Shown: one piece after another, positions 23,718 through 38,700 of the stretch | How positions within the stretch are numbered: the first letter of the stretch is position 1 | Layout: each line of letters begins with the position of its first letter | NCBI GenBank assembly: GCA_963678675.1 | Contig: OY783196.1 | Span: 29,428,827-29,492,826 of the forward strand | Source of the DNA: Xiphydria camelus | Lineage: Eukaryota; Arthropoda; Insecta; Hymenoptera; Xiphydriidae | Length of the DNA stretch: 64,000 nt | Direction of reading: 5' to 3' | Translations under genes and position numbers: made by a program | Notes under the pieces: generated by a model | Databases searched by the model: none | Seen by the model: the letters and a program-made list of their open reading frames with translations, nothing else | Told to the model about the DNA's origin: nothing

Positions 23718-26700
23718 TCATCGGGAGAGCGAGTGAGAGCGTTCGTGAGGCGATTCAGGGTGATCGCCGGCGGCTCTGAGGTCGGGTAATCTCTGAGAGG
23801 CCGGCAAGGCGTCGAAGAACGGATGCGTCAGCGCGTCCTCCAGCTTGATTCGAAATGCTGGATCGTACTCCAGCATCTTTTCGATCAAGTTGAACAGCTG
23901 TCGATGCTCTTGGTCGTCCGACAATAAGTAGCGCTGAAATAGAAGAACGGACGATGCTTGTAAATAATAAAACCGCATCAAGGTGCGTCCGATGGTGCCG
24001 TTCAAAAAAGTGCACGCTCTCGTCCACCGTGACGTACGGCACTGCGCATCAAGAGAACTCACATGCAGAGGTTTGCAGTTGTCACGGACGTATTTGCCGG
24101 CCATGCTCTTGTCGTCCCAATCCAGCTTGCCGTGATAAAAGTACTTGGTCTTTGTTCTACGCGCCATGCGGTTCGGTATCGTGCCCAGTATGCGCTCCAT
24201 CATCGCCAAATGTTCGCGATTGTCGTGGGTTTGGAATAATGTGATGCCCAGATATAGCTCGAAGAGGATGCAACCGATCGACCATACGTCGCATGGCTGT
24301 GACCATCCTAATTCTATCGGGAGCAATCAATGAACGAGTTATAGTTGTATGCAACATCGAAGAAACAAAGGCAAGACGTTCGGAATAATCGCGCTCACCT
24401 AAAATTACTTCAGGCGCTCTGTAATGTCTCGTACTGACGATCGTGCTGTGGTGCTCGTGATCGAACGTAGCACTGCCGAAATCGATCAGCCTGATGTCCG
24501 TCCTCTTGACGCGCCTTACGTCTTTCCGCTTGAACAGAGGAAACTTCTTGACGCGTGCTAGTACTCGGTCGTTGCGAAGTATCGTGGGCCGTCGCGTGCG
24601 AGGAGCATGCGGCAAACGATACTCGCGAAAGACGGCTATCTTCCTATCCCTATTCAAAGCGTAGGGCTTGCTTACCTTTTTACTGTTATACGTCACGTCG
24701 AAGTCAGAGTCCACGAAGAGTATGTTCTCCGGTTTGAGGTCCGTGTGGGTGAGTTTGTTATCGTGGAGAAACTTCACGGCATAGCACAGCTGGTAGCCCA
24801 TGTGTCTGACGTGTTCCAAGGGGTAGGGCTGGTAGCTGTTGTCTCTCTGTCGATGCGAAAAGAAGTTAGTCGCGGGTGCAGTGGGCGTAAGACGATGGCA
24901 GGTGCACGGATGATTCTTTGGAAAATACCCGGGGTCTTTCGCTCCTACTCAGCAGTTTATTCGATCGAAAGTGCGACTCGAGTCGCGTTACGCGCAAGTT
25001 GTTCGCCTGCGTTCGGATTTGACGACGGATACGGTCTTCGGGAATCCGTGCACGAAAAATACTGGCAAAAGAACGAAAGCGTGTGTACCATTGTACTCAC
25101 CAGGAAGTCGAATACACTCAGACCCAACATCTCGAAGGCGATGCACATGTGGCCGTGGTAGTTGAACCAATCCAACATTTTCACGCACAAACTGCGAACG
25201 AGGATATAAGCAGTGACGATTAGGAGGAGGGAAAATTAAAATAAAACTGCTTTTTCGAGTTGTCCCTCGTAGAGGGCAGAGAGAAGCGCGCTACCGAATT
25301 TCCCGCTGAAGGCTCCTCGCCAACAAATCGTGAAATCCCTGCTCAAGAAATGATTGCTCTCGCGGTGCATAGAAATTGGGGTTAAATACTAACTGTTGAC
25401 ACTGGGGATCCTTGTCCGCAATTTTCTCCAGAGCGTTTATCTCGAGCTTGGCCGCCTCTCTATACTTTTCGACGTTTTTGATGATTTTCAACGCCATCAC
25501 ATGATCCCTAAACACGAAAAACGCATAAATATCAGTTCCCGATCCGCCGCTGCAGTCCAGTTACCGGCGGAAATGTTTTCCAGGTACTCGAAAACTATTT
25601 TCATTGCCCAGAATGTATGCGCGTGGTGCGCGTTACGCGAGCAAGATGATTATCCGAGAGAGGAAGATATTTCTCTTCCTCTTTCTCGTGCCGAGCATCA
25701 GTCTCTTTGCTTCAAGATCTGACGCGCGAGTGGATCGATTCAATCTCTACCAACGCCGGGGATGCACGTGCTCGAGACAAAGTGCAAGGCCACTCCTGTA
25801 CTATTATTACCACTTCCGCGTCACAGAAGTTATGACAGTCGCTTGCACTCCGCTATTCTCGAGACACCAGAGGGAGAGACATTTCTTACGAGGTAGAGGG
25901 ATCATTGAAATCGAGCGCACACGCGAAAAAGGACATCACGATATGTATACAACAGATGCTTTACGCGGTTAGGGTACAGATGAATGGCTGAACTTACATT
26001 TGCAAGTCCTTAACCTTGACAACTTTTCCAAAAGTACCCTCTCCTAGGGTGGCCAGTACTTTATCTGTAATGCAAAAACACAGATTAGGAAAATCAGACC
26101 TAAATGGACCGCGCGCTTCGGAAGCTCTCAAAGTCGATTCGCGGGCAGCCAGTCTTGCTCACCTCAAGATCTCTGCCCGTGGTTCGACCGAGAAGCCTGA
26201 AAACGCCGCGCCGGTCGGCGGATTTCCGACACGCTTTCCCAAGACAGAACCGAAGCGGGGGAGGCTTCCGAGAGCGTTTGGTCGGGAGTTCACGTTGTAA
26301 GTATGCATATAAGAGGTAGTGTGACAGTGTCTGCCCTAAAATCTTAGTTCCCTCGCGAAATAGCATTTTCTCCCTACTTCCCGGTCAATATTACGGGACG
26401 GTGCGTGTGGTACTGACGCGTTGACGTTACGTCCCGAAGGAAGAAGGTAGAAGCTGTAGGAAGAGGAAAGAGTAAAATGCTATTTCGTCGACGTATGGAT
26501 GTCGGCATCTCGAGGCGGGATACGTGTGAAAGGCGAATCGACGGAATCGCGTTCTCCTCCGGTCTCGTCGTTCGTGCCGACGAGCGAGAGGAATTCGCGT
26601 CTCCGTCGCTAAAACGTTCCCCCTCGAGACGACCCGCCTCCATACGCGAGATACGTCGAATAGAAGAGCCGAGCAGGGGTTCGACGACGTCGCTCCCCTC

Positions 26701-29700
26701 ACTCGCTCCTTTTTTCTTCCTTCTTTCTTTCTCTTTCCCTCTTTCTCTCTCTTTGTCTCTCTCTCCTCGAAGATTCGTCCACGATCCTCGAAGATGAGAA
26801 GAGCGTGTGGCCGCGCGTGAAATGTCGATTGATTGCGGAGAGAGAGAAAATACGCGGTAACGCGCGGAACCGTCATCGACAGCGTATAGGCGTCTTGTCG
26901 CGTCACGGTGTTATACAGTATATATACAGTGTATGCAGGTTTATACATACAATTGCATATACACTTGTATCTGGATATGCATACGTATGTACGAGACAAT
27001 AATGAATGCCTACACGAAACACACAAAGAAGAAGAAGAAGAATAATAAGAAGAGAGACTGTCTGCATAAGGACAAGAGAAAAGTACCGTATGCGACCCCG
27101 TCCGATCAAACGATCAAAAAAAATCGAACAGGCTGTCCTTTCCTTAAATCTACTACAATGAGTGTATTCACGTATTCACGAACATCTATTTGCCAGGATG
27201 TCGCCGGATCGGTAAACAAGGTGGCCGTCTTCATCGTCCTCGACGGAGGGCGGTCGTGGGCTCTATTGCCGGCGTGCGGCGATACGGTATCGCGATATGG
27301 GTGGTAGCGTTCGTTTCCGTGTGGTAGAGGTCCGATGGTCCGGAGTAACGGGTCGAGTGGGAGGGTGGTGTCGTCCCAGAGCAAGCGAGAGCGGGTCCAG
27401 GCCGGATGCGTTCCAGGTCAGATCGGGTCGCGTGTCGCAGGAGGAACCCACGGTCGTCAACCACGGTTGTCGCCGCCATCATCATCATCATCATCATCAC
27501 CAACCACCACCACCACGGACGACGGCACACGGACACGCGGCAGGACGAAAGAACGGACGGACGAACGAACGGGGAACATCACCGATCCGAGTACCCACCG
27601 GAGTCGATCGACCATTCGTCATCGAGAGGAAGCCGCCGTTCCAATTCCATTCCATTCCATTACAACGGAGATGTAACCCAACAATCAGAGAGAAAGGGGA
27701 GAGGGCAAAATGGTTTGCCAAGTCAGAAAGTTGTGGGTACGAATATTAACCATCGGCACAAAAGTACATTTTTAAGCAGAGTTATTATATCGTTATATAT
27801 CGTCTAGCGAACAGTATCATCATTCTCGTCAATATAATCCGGAGACTCCGTATCTCTAGTCTTTTTTTTCTACGACGCCTATCTCGACGTCGTCGTGTCG
27901 CGCGTGACGTTGCGATTCCGCATGTGGTAGGTACGTGCGTACTTTTTAGTCGACTACTATATGCGGATACGTAGCCGATGCGGCTATGTTTTCTATTGTG
28001 ACGTATGCTTGCTCGATACGAGTGTACAACCGATAGAAGCGATGCGGCGCGAGAATAAACGCGCGTAACGCGTAGTAATCGTAGATATGATAATGTTACG
28101 AAGAAGAAAGAACGCCCAACGCGCGGTTGCGTCGCTCGTCTCTCATCTGTTAAGCCTGTGTCGTTAGTACGCGCGTCGTCCCCCGTGATCCGTAACCGGT
28201 GCGCGTGCCACACGCCGGATGTGTACCGCGCGGTAGATCCACGGGGACGGCGCGCGCGCGTTTCGTCGAGCGATCGTGATCCGATCGAATGTGGAAGCGC
28301 GGGGCGCCCGATCACGCGCGACGGGTGTCGTCGCGGCCGGCCAAAAATTGGCCGCGAGCCGCCCGAGTGTCGTACGCGCATCCGAACACCGCCACGCGCG
28401 TACCTACCGTCACTGCTCTCACACCAAGTGGTTACGCGTTTCGAGTCGGCGTTAAATGGCGACGTCTATTTTTACCCCGTGAAATCTCGTTTATCGGCCG
28501 TCACCGGGACCAGAGCGAGCTGCGTAGAGGTATATAGGTAGCGCCGCGAATCGACCCCGAAGAAGTAAGGCCGCGTCTACTGTTCGATTGCGAATCGTTC
28601 TCTCGACGTTCCGTATTCGACTGTCACTGATTTATTTTATCCTCTGTTAATTAATTAAGCTCGTTCGACTCGCGTGTAATTTCTGCGACGATGTAAAGAA
28701 CGTAAGATCTCGTTGAGCGATCGTTTTTTTCGAGCCAACGAGAAAATTCCGTCTCTACGCTCGCATGGAATAGTTTGATCACATAAGCTATTAGAACGAC
28801 AGAGATTGGATTATCGAGGCGAAATTTGTAGATACTCTTGAAGTACCGTATTCAGGAAGCATCATAGCCTTTAATGTCACTCCCGACGCACCGGATGAAT
28901 ACTCGGACGGAACATCGACCCGAGGCGAACCCCGGACTAAAATCTTCGGTACGTCGAACTCGCGGCGCTACCTAACCCTTTTTCGCGCGCGTGGAATGTT
29001 TGTTATCAACGCAGTCTCAATTAGTTACCATTAGTTACCGTCGTCAGTTCAACTACCGTTGGTTACCGTCGTCATCCAAGGAAGCGACTTAGTTTCTCTT
29101 TCTCTCTCTCACGGCAAACGCAGACGTGCAGCGGTTGGTGGATGCGAGGTGTCGGGCAGGGGGTTGCTGGTTAGTGTACGAACGACTTCGATCTAGATCC
29201 CCCGGGCGCCGAGCGGCGCGATCGAGGCATCGCGAAAGAGGAGGCGAGGAAAGGAGGAAGACAAGAGAGCGCAACGGGTGACGATCAATTCGTGCAGGAT
29301 AGCGGCGGCACGCGTTCGACAACTTACAATCGGTTTCGCGTCGCCGACGTCGTTCGTCGCGGCGTTTGCGATCGCGTCATTCGCACTCGCGCTCGCGTTC
29401 GTTGCGTTGTTCCTCTGATACTTGCTAGCTATCAGATCGGTGGTACTGGGCTGCGCGGATGCCGCGGCATCGGCGCCCGTGGCGCAACCGCCGCCTAACG
29501 CCTCGTCGAGCGCCGCGTACTTCATGATCAGACTCTGAATTTCCTTTCGCTTAGCTTCGCGCTCCGACACGGCCTGATCGGCTTCGCCGAGGTCGATGTC
29601 GAGACCCGTCGTCAGCCTCGGCGAAGTCTCCTCGGTGGGCGTCTTGTCCGGATCCTGGACCGTTGGCTTGATCCTGGAAACGTCGATCTCGACCGGACGC

Positions 29701-32700
29701 AGTCTGAGCGCCATAGATCTCTCGGGCTGCTCGCTCTTGCCGCTCCTGTGCGGTCTGTTGATCCTGCGGGAGCGACTGTCGCCATGACCGGATCTGTGTC
29801 GACCGTATCGACGGTATGTCTCGGAGTTCAGGAGGGCGTGACGGTCGACGGGTCTCTGATATCCGGGTGTCTTGTCGCGCACCGCCCTTGGCTCGCGGCT
29901 GGAGGACGCCTTCGACGAGGCGCTGACGTAGGGGTAGGCTTTCTCGCTGAGCAACACGCTCGTCGTGCTCTTGGCGATGGCGCGCGGCGGCGAGGGTTCC
30001 AAGGTCTTGTCGTCGCGCAGGTAACTACCCTCGCGGCGGAAGTAACTGTGGTCGCGCTCCAGTCGACCGGAGTAGCTATCCTCGCGCTTTCTGGACGAGT
30101 AGCGATCCAGCACCGCGGAGTACTTGTCTTCCAGTCGACTTCTCGTGCTGCCGAGGTTCGCCGAGGCGATCGCGGGGACGACGGTGGCGGTCGAGGAGTG
30201 GTGGTTGCGGTCGACCGTCGTGGAGGGGCCGCGCACGCGGGTCGTCAGCCGCTGGAGGAGGCTGGAACACGAGTCGCTGAGCAGTTGGGTCACGCTGGTG
30301 GTTGACGAGCGCGAGTAGCGATTCCGTCGCGTGGAGCCCTGCCGCGACGTCGTCGACGACATCGCTGCTTCTTCACGGTGCAGAGGCGCGAAGAACAGCA
30401 TGCACCCGCGAGGTCACTCTGTCTCTTTCACGGTACCGAAGTGTCCAGGGAGGCGCGCGACTCTTGGATCGCGTCGAGGGGGACGGCGACTTCGACGGGA
30501 AGGAAGTCGGTGGCGGTGCTTCTGCCGCTACCACTGCCGCCGCTGCGGCTACTGCTGTTTTTGACGAGCCGTTCGCGGGGAGACGACGACGACAACGACG
30601 ACCGAACGACGACGCTCGTTCGCGCGTCAGGCGTCGCGGCGCCCGGCCCGCGCGCGAGTGGCTCCGCGCGACTTGGAACGATTCAGGTGAGAGAAGAGAG
30701 GCTCTTTGATTCTCGGCAGCCCTCGCTCTTCGTCTCGTAAACGCATAACGATGATTGGCGACAACGGTTGTGGCGATATCGAGTCGTCTTCGTTGTCACC
30801 AATGGAGCATAGGAGAAAGAGATAGAGAGAGAGAGAGGGGCGAAGATGCCGATCGCGTAAGAGAGATGCACTAAAGATACGAGGCGCGACGACGACGCGA
30901 CCGCCGCGGCCCGCCCCGCCAAATACTGTCGTACTAAAAATACCGAGGAGCAGAGGCCCGCTCCAACAAATAATGCGTCCTCTAGCAACGCGCGCGCTCT
31001 CCTCCTCTTCCTCCTCCACCACCACCTCCTCCTAGTCGTAGTCACCGTCGTCACTACCACCACCACCACCACCACCACTGCCGCCGCCGCCACCGGGGTG
31101 AGGAAGGCCGAAGGTGTGATTACGTAAATTGTCTTTGAAGTGGCTTATTTTAAGGTAATCGTTTATTTTGGTAAATCGACGGATAATTGCGTTGGGCAGC
31201 GTATTTAACTCACTACGTCTACTGCGCGTATTGTCGAGTTCTCCTCGAAATTCGTCCCCCTCATTTCCATTCGGCAGAGATGACGATCGTAAGTACGATC
31301 AGATCGATAACTCCCATCAATTTGTGTTGGCCGATCTTTCCGTGTCAACGAATGAGCGCACCCAGAGCAATCGATGACGACAGGTCAGGCGACATAACAA
31401 TTTCTCAATCTCGAACGCGAGTGACCTCGTAGGAAGCACCCTACGAATGGGAACGTGTAGTTCTGCGCGAGACTCGGCCGAGTTAATAATACATACAGAG
31501 TAGCGTGGCGGAGCGAAATCTGCGATGACCGAATGCTATTACGAGCGAGCCTACCGCCGAATCTCCGGAAATCTTGGTCGCGCGGACGGCGAAGAGTGCG
31601 CGGTACACCACCTGATAAAAACGCTTCCGCGAACGCTCCTCTCGAGCGGGAAGTGGCCGGAGAGATCTCGGATGTCGGCCAAGGACGATTACGCGAGCGG
31701 ACAGGTGCGTGCGTATGTGCCATCGCGGGATTGTCTCGCGAAAAGATGAAGAAGTTCGGATCGGAATCGGACTACGGCGATCGGGAGGCCGATCTCCGAG
31801 TTACACGTTCTCGAACGGCGTTCCAATACCGCGATGGACGATGGAGCGTCGCGTTGGACGATTCGTGGATTCGGACGCTAATAATAAATCCGGGATGGCT
31901 TCAAGGTCAAGCTCAGGACACCGTGACTCGAACGTTCACACGAGACTAAATCGGTAACCGATATACGCCGTCGTTCGCGAGTGAAAATAATGATAGCGCG
32001 AGAACTCGCAACCCACGCGGGGAGCGTCCCAAACGTTAAGACGTATAGGTAAATTTCCGCGGAAGCTCGACAATGGACCAGGAGCGCGATTGGGGTGCGC
32101 GCGTCATCGCGGAAAGAGCGGCTGGACGGACGGGGCGAGCAGGTGCCACGGGACCAGTTTGCGACGGGGCGCCAGTGGGGGTCCTTCGAGGCTTTCGTTC
32201 GCGGGACGGGAGAAGAGTGCGATATCGAGAAGACAACGACGACGCCTGTACGGACCGATCGAGGTACGCGCGCGAGCCAACTTACGCGTCGATCGTTGCC
32301 GACGAACAGCCGTACGATCCGCAAAATCTGACCGTAAATTCCGACGATGAGATCCCGGCCGATCGCCACGATGAATTGGCGTGCGCCCTCCCACCAGCGG
32401 AGCCGGCTGATCTTTGTGACCGCGGGCGTCCTTGACTCCATCCAGCGTTACAACGGTACGCGATACACGACCAGACATCACATTCTCGGACTATTCCGGT
32501 TATCGTACTCGGTTCCTCCCATCCCGCGCGGGTCCTCGTCCGAGGCGCTTGCTTATATTATCATTCTCGGTTGTTTACTTTCAGGGTGTCTGCAGTATTA
32601 TTTATACAGACCGATAGCGCGGTTCGGTCCGTCGTTTTCGCGCGCCACTAGGCTGACATTCCGACGCGGTGGTGTGTCGCGACAGCGCCCGCCGATCGGT

Positions 32701-35700
32701 TCTCCGCGCGGTTACACGGATCGGGCGATAACGATGTTCGGTCTCGTCGTTCCTCTCGGAGCCTCTCGACGGATTCGAGCGCGGCGACGGCGCGATGCGA
32801 AAATCACCGTTCCAAATATAAACGTGTACGTACAACGTTCGCCGCGCCGTTCCGACGCGCGGGAGCGCGCTAGATGCGACACCACTACATACGAGAGAAG
32901 GCATTCTCGAACGTTAAATCAAGGGACGAGGAGGGGAACGGAAGTACACGATTGCAATGCATGCGGGGCGCGCGTGAACGGAGTCTCCGATAGGCCGCGC
33001 GGTGTTAACTGTGCTCGTGCCGCGTGTGTCTTTGCGATCAGGCGGGATGAGGGAGCAGCGAGTGCGTTAGCGGGGCGGCGTTTGGCAGAGGGGTCGCGCG
33101 GCCATGCCGTGGGCTCTTTCGTTCTTTTCTTCCGTTTAAGGCGGGAGCGATCGGCTACCTCGGAGGTCGACGTATCGGATTCGGGGGTGACCTCGAGTTT
33201 CGTTTCGAATTCGGTATCCGTCGGCTCGGCTGCTGCTTCCAGGTGCGGGTGGCGAGTTCGGGGTTGCAGCCAGGTGCCCCAGCAGGGCATGGCCGCGGTA
33301 GGCGGCGGCTGGACGGGCCACCAAATCGCGGCGTTCTCGTCGGGCGGCGGCAGGCCCGACGATCCGAAGCCACGGTGCCGCTGCGCCTGTTGCGGCGGCG
33401 GCGCCATCGCGTCCTCGTCCAGCGGGGACGCGACCGGCCGGACGTGGTGCTCGTAGTTCGGCGGAGGTCCCCAGTCGGCCGGGTGACCGAGATCCTCCTC
33501 CTCCTCCTCCTCCTCGTCCCACGAGGCCCAACTGGGATCCAGGGTGACGCGCGGGGATCACTGCACACTACTGCCGAGTATCGTCGCGAGCCGAGTTCCG
33601 GGGAGATTGTCGCGTTCGCGGTCGGCGTTTCTCAGAAGCGCATCGTGAAGCGTCGCTTCTTTTACTTCCCCCGCGTCTCGCGGAGGCCTCTTCCTCGCGT
33701 GTCCGCGGTACCGGAGGCGTCTCCTCGGTGGTTCCCTCTCCTGCTTTCCTTCCCCGAACGACGAGGAACGCGACGACGGGTCAGCCTCCGCCGAGCCCGC
33801 GGCCTGCCGGTACGATCTCCGACGCTGCGCTGGCCATCTGGCACGAACTCGCACTGAACGCCGCGAAACGCGTGACGAGCCTCCTCGAAAATAGTCGCGG
33901 TTCGAAAATAGCTCCGAAGAAAGAAAGAAGAATCATCAACATCCACCACTGCGGCGGCGAGGGCTCGCGGCTTCTCCAGGGACGACGCTGCACCACGCGG
34001 ACACCCTGTTACAACTCTCGTTTCGCTATCGCGACGCGGTGGCTCCTTCTTTCTCTTCTTCTACGCCTTCTACCCTTCCCCTTCCACGGTCGATTCGCAG
34101 GAGGAGGAGGTTAAGTCAGCCTCGCAATAATAGCCACTCGACTCACCGCGGACGAATCGTGGCGGGTTCCGGCGCCCGACGAACGCGTAGTACACGTAGG
34201 TTGCGCGGCGCATTTCCGCTTGGCGAGCGGCGGGTCTCGAAAGTTTGAAAGCTTCGAGAGCGAAAGAGAAGCGCGAGGACGGAAGGATGGCGTGCGGGAA
34301 GGAAGCGAGGGAGGTTTTGACGCGCCAGCAGCGCGTCGCGTCTGTGTTTGCCGCGGAGAGAGTTGCTCGTCGTTGCGACGAAGAGAAGTTCACCTTCGGT
34401 CGAGTGAAGCTTTTGAGATTGTATGATGAACCGGTGCTACTTTGACTTTTCAGGACAACTTCGATTTTTGTATTTTTTAAACCTGTTAATTTTTCACCCG
34501 TTAATGAGTCGTGCCGATGAAAAGCAATATTCTAATTCAAAGGAAGTACCCGTCATTCATTCGTACGACTCGTTAATGTGTATAAAGAGACACGTGCCTA
34601 CGAAAAAAAAAGTGGATACGGAATCTTGATTATTGAAATCCCCGACTTTTCTAAGTATTTCGGAATAATTCTCGCAAATACGTCCGGACGATTTATTTTT
34701 CTACTTTGTATCCAAAGTTTTTTCAATCACGGAAATACCCGGTGGTCGCAAAATACTCGTGTTCTAGGAATACCTAGCGTCTATCGAAAATTAAATGAGA
34801 TGACACTCTTAGGGCGGGTTGTAACGACTTGGTTCAGAGCCGGTTCAGCTTGAACCGCCGTTCTTGGTATATTTTGTGTCACACATAATATCATACATTT
34901 TTATGTAAACTCAGTTCAAACGTGGTTCAAGTTAGAACTGAGTTTAAACCAAGTCGTTACAACCCGCCCTTAATCACGACGCGAAGACGTTAGAAAACCA
35001 AGATTACCCTTACGAAAAAACTGCAGTGCGAAAATATCACACCTGTAGTTATTGTAATTTTTTGCAGTTAACTACGGAAGATTACTGTAACCCACGTACG
35101 AACTACACCTGTAGTTCACCGTAATATTCCGTAGTTAACCACAAGAGATTACAGTAAACTACACGTGTGGTACATATTATCGCACTGTAGTTCTTTTTCG
35201 TTAGGGACTTTTGCCTCTATAACTTTTTTTTCAATATCCGTAGCCACCCCGTTTTACCGGACGTCGAAATTCTCGCGAAAAGCCATAATAGCCCCCTCCC
35301 GGGGTGCATCGCGCACCCCTGCGGCGCGCGAATGCGAGAGCAGTCCCGATTTTGACGGTAGGTTTTCACCCCGCAGTCTCGCGAAACGTCGACGGTAATA
35401 AAGGTGACGGCATTCTGGGACTCACCTGACTTCTGGAGGGCGAGCGGTGCCGGTGGCGCGAGGACTCGTGGCTCGGCGACGCCGAGGCTTGATGTCGGTG
35501 AGCCCTCGTGCGCCTCGAGGAGGTCGGATGCGCTACATGGGTGCGATCCCGCTCACGATCGCGATGCGGGTGTGCGTGCGAGTGCTGCCGACCGCTGCTC
35601 GGTGACCGTCGATGGCTCCGCTTGTAGCGACGCTCCACGCTGGTGCCTCGCTCGTGCTGGCGCGACCTCAATACCCTCTCGTCGCTGAAAAAGATAGCAA

Positions 35701-38700
35701 ACGCACTCGGTTAACATGTGGATTAACGACGGCGGAATGGGGACTCCCCTTTCGTCGGGAGGGTGTGATTTTTCACTCGGGAAAATACAGATTGGATTTA
35801 TTACAAGTTTTCGGGCTTACGATTGCACCTAAATCAGCCGAAGCAAGCATTCGACTAGCTTCCTGACGCCGATTTTTGGAGAAAAGGTTTGATACTGCTT
35901 CTGCGTCGAGAAGAGCATTTTACGAAATGGGGAGGAAGGAAAGGGGATGAGCGGACGGGAGAAATCGTGTCAGGTCTCTCGTGTTCACGGGTGGGATTCC
36001 GGTCAGTCTCGAAGAGTTCATTTTCAAAGGGTTTCCTTGCCCCCCTCGGGAGTTTCGCGCCGTTCCAGTTGCGAAGGTCGAAGGCAGGGTCGTTCCGCAA
36101 AGTGGTACACAGAAACACCTACGCGCACTCTTTCCGGGGAGACGGCATTCCGAATCGGTAAACGGATGTTGTACGGATTTATAATTAGTCGGCGTTCCAG
36201 CGCGTCTAAGTATAGAGAGGAGAGCGTTATGGAGGGTCGGTCGGTCGGTCGGTGTCGGCGAGTCGAAGATCTCGACGCGTCTCTGTGTCGTGCATCAAAG
36301 CACTCGCGCGGGGGCAGGGATCGAGGCGCCGCGGCGGAAACCGCGACGCTATTCGCTCGACGCGATAAGGTGGAAGCGAGACCGTAAATACATCGACGAT
36401 TGCGCGTCGTTTGCACGTGGAAATGTAACCGGCGACGCGTGGACGATCCCGCGATACGAAGGCGAAGGTTGTGCGTGGAGAAACGGGAGCGTTTCGTTCC
36501 AGAAACGCGCGTCATTTCTGGAAGACGCGTTGCTGCGATAATTCGAAAAAACTGACAGCTTAATCGACCATGGATTTTATCCGCGCGGTCGAAGCTCCCG
36601 GAATGATTTGTATTAAAACCCGACGAACTAAAAACTCGCTGAAAAGTCTACCGCGTTTCGGCAACCGGACCTGCGGACATTGCATTGCGCGGATGACGCA
36701 TTGTTACGATAATAGTACGGATTTCTTTCCCATAGAAACGTACGTGTTTGTAAGTGCGTTCGTTCGGGTTCAAGGCGAGTTGATAACCCTCCGCATATGA
36801 TTCGATTCTCGCGTGTAATACGCGCCAGTCTACGCGCGAGATGGCCGAATATCTTTCGCGTGACGATTCGTTGAGTGTATTCCGAGTGAACTGCTTTTTT
36901 TCACGCGATCGACGTGTGGTCTCTGTTATGGAGTCGTTGGTCTGACTGGTTCTTGAAAATAGAGCTGCACGTAGGAAGCTTGCAGTGAATAATGAAAGTT
37001 AATTTCGGTAAGTTGATTTTATTACGCACTGCCTGAGTATGTATAGGAATATCACAATCTGTTTTCTGATAACGCGACTACAGGGTTGAAGTTTTTTTTA
37101 AGCCCGACGCGCGTGCACTTCGGTAATTATTTGTAGATCTGCTTTGTGTTTCGATTTTTGGACGCCCCGATAAAGCGAACTCATGATAAAAGAGGATCTC
37201 GCGGTTGGCATTGTCTGGCAGACGCATTCACATTCGGGTGCAGGAAAAATATATGAAAACACGGAGAAAGTGTTTATATCGCGCTGTAGAAGTCATTCGA
37301 CACAAGTCTTCAGAAATACACAATTTTCCTTCTCATTTATTTTACGATTGTTTATATTGGTATTACTTTCGTCTCTTGCGAGATTGCGGGAAGCGAGGGT
37401 TGGCGAGAAAAATTCACGAAGGACCGGCTCGTCGATTTTCATTTATAAAGAAACGTATTCGATCCTTAAGTGAAACCGCGAGAATGCCGTCGAGGTCGTG
37501 CAGCTTCCACCAGTTTCCCCGATGAGAAAGTTCCACGTTAAAAAACATCTCGCAACGGGATGAACTTCGTGGCCCCCTTCGCCGACGGTTGAGATGAGTC
37601 ACGACCACGTTGCGTGGAGTCGTGGCGAAAAAAAAGAAACAAATAAATAATAAGCGCACGCCGTTCTCGTTTCGATCAAAGAAATATCGCGGTATACCTC
37701 GGACTCGGCCCCATTTCAAGGCGGCCGCCCGAGTGCGCTGAAACGCGACGGCTTACGGATTACGTTGAACCGATGCCGCGGCAGACGCGACACGCGTGCA
37801 TCGAATTACATAAAGCTTTCCCGTTATCTCCGAAATGTATATAGTCCGTTATCTCTCGCGCCAATTATAAAAGCGAAGACTTCGGCGCGATTTTACTCAG
37901 CCATCTAATCGTCGCGCGCGAGTGGCCTTCGTACGCAAAAAAAAATAATTAGTTGGATCTACTAAAAATTACTCGCGGGGTCGCAAGTAATTATCAATTT
38001 ACATCAATTTGATCTTTTTTCATATTAATTGAATGTTTCTTCCTTGCAATCACATACTATTCCACACGATTATAAGGAAGAAATATTTCATTGATATAAA
38101 TAGACAATTCCAACTAATTCTTTTTCCCTGTGTACGTCTTGCGAACGATTCGCGCAGTAGGGACGAATGATTTACGATTTCCTGAAAGACACGAGCAGCG
38201 GCAGAGCACCGCCGCGCGAACGAGCTTCCGAAGAATTCCCCGTGTAAATAAGTCGGATGAAAATTGAAGAAATTTCCAGTTTTCCCGCAGTTCGTACTCT
38301 TGGAGTCCATCCAACGGCCTTGAGAAACTCGGATGAAAATTCGAAATGGGCAGCGAAACGTGCGATATACGTTCTAAATGGATCATATTGCACGCAGCGA
38401 ACGGAATACCAAGGAGTCGACGTCCGGTTCGGCTCTCCTTTCCGCGGCGTAAGACGCTTCCGCTTAAATGAAACGGAGGATGTTGACATCTTCCTTTACC
38501 CCGCGACAACATGAACGAATAACGACGATATCGCGTTATTTGGGCAGTATTTTGATCGCGGAGGGGATGTTTAAACGCGGTATTAGTTGGAAGTACGCTA
38601 CGTTCAATTTAAACGCGAGCTCTGTACTTCGATTCCTCGTGGCCAAGCCTCGCTTCATCGATTCTCCTCAGTTATACCGAGAGAAATAATTGCTGGTGTC

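Larger units (their letters stand above)
30402..35425 (-). other. Doa: Doa intronic and alternative-promoter region
   Basis: GC- and CpG-rich DNA with trinucleotide runs (CTC/CAC near 31000-31085 and 33495-33517). It includes the candidate exon at 33159-33407 and two small transposable elements near 35 kb. High CpG density near 30.4-34.4 kb suits promoter activity for the long isoform, but no start site can be placed. Confidence 0.5.

Noticed and set aside
26703..26765. Pyrimidine-rich tract considered as a plus-strand splice acceptor
   Set aside because: No phase-consistent exon follows it, and it lies in a Doa intron on the opposite strand.
27297..27807. Polyhistidine and polyisoleucine frames
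   Set aside because: Produced by the CAT/ATC trinucleotide repeat; no supporting splice structure.
32347..33456. 369-codon plus-strand open frame
   Set aside because: Composition is dominated by Arg, Gly and Ser from GC-rich triplets. It has no domain, and the opposite strand over part of it reads more like protein.
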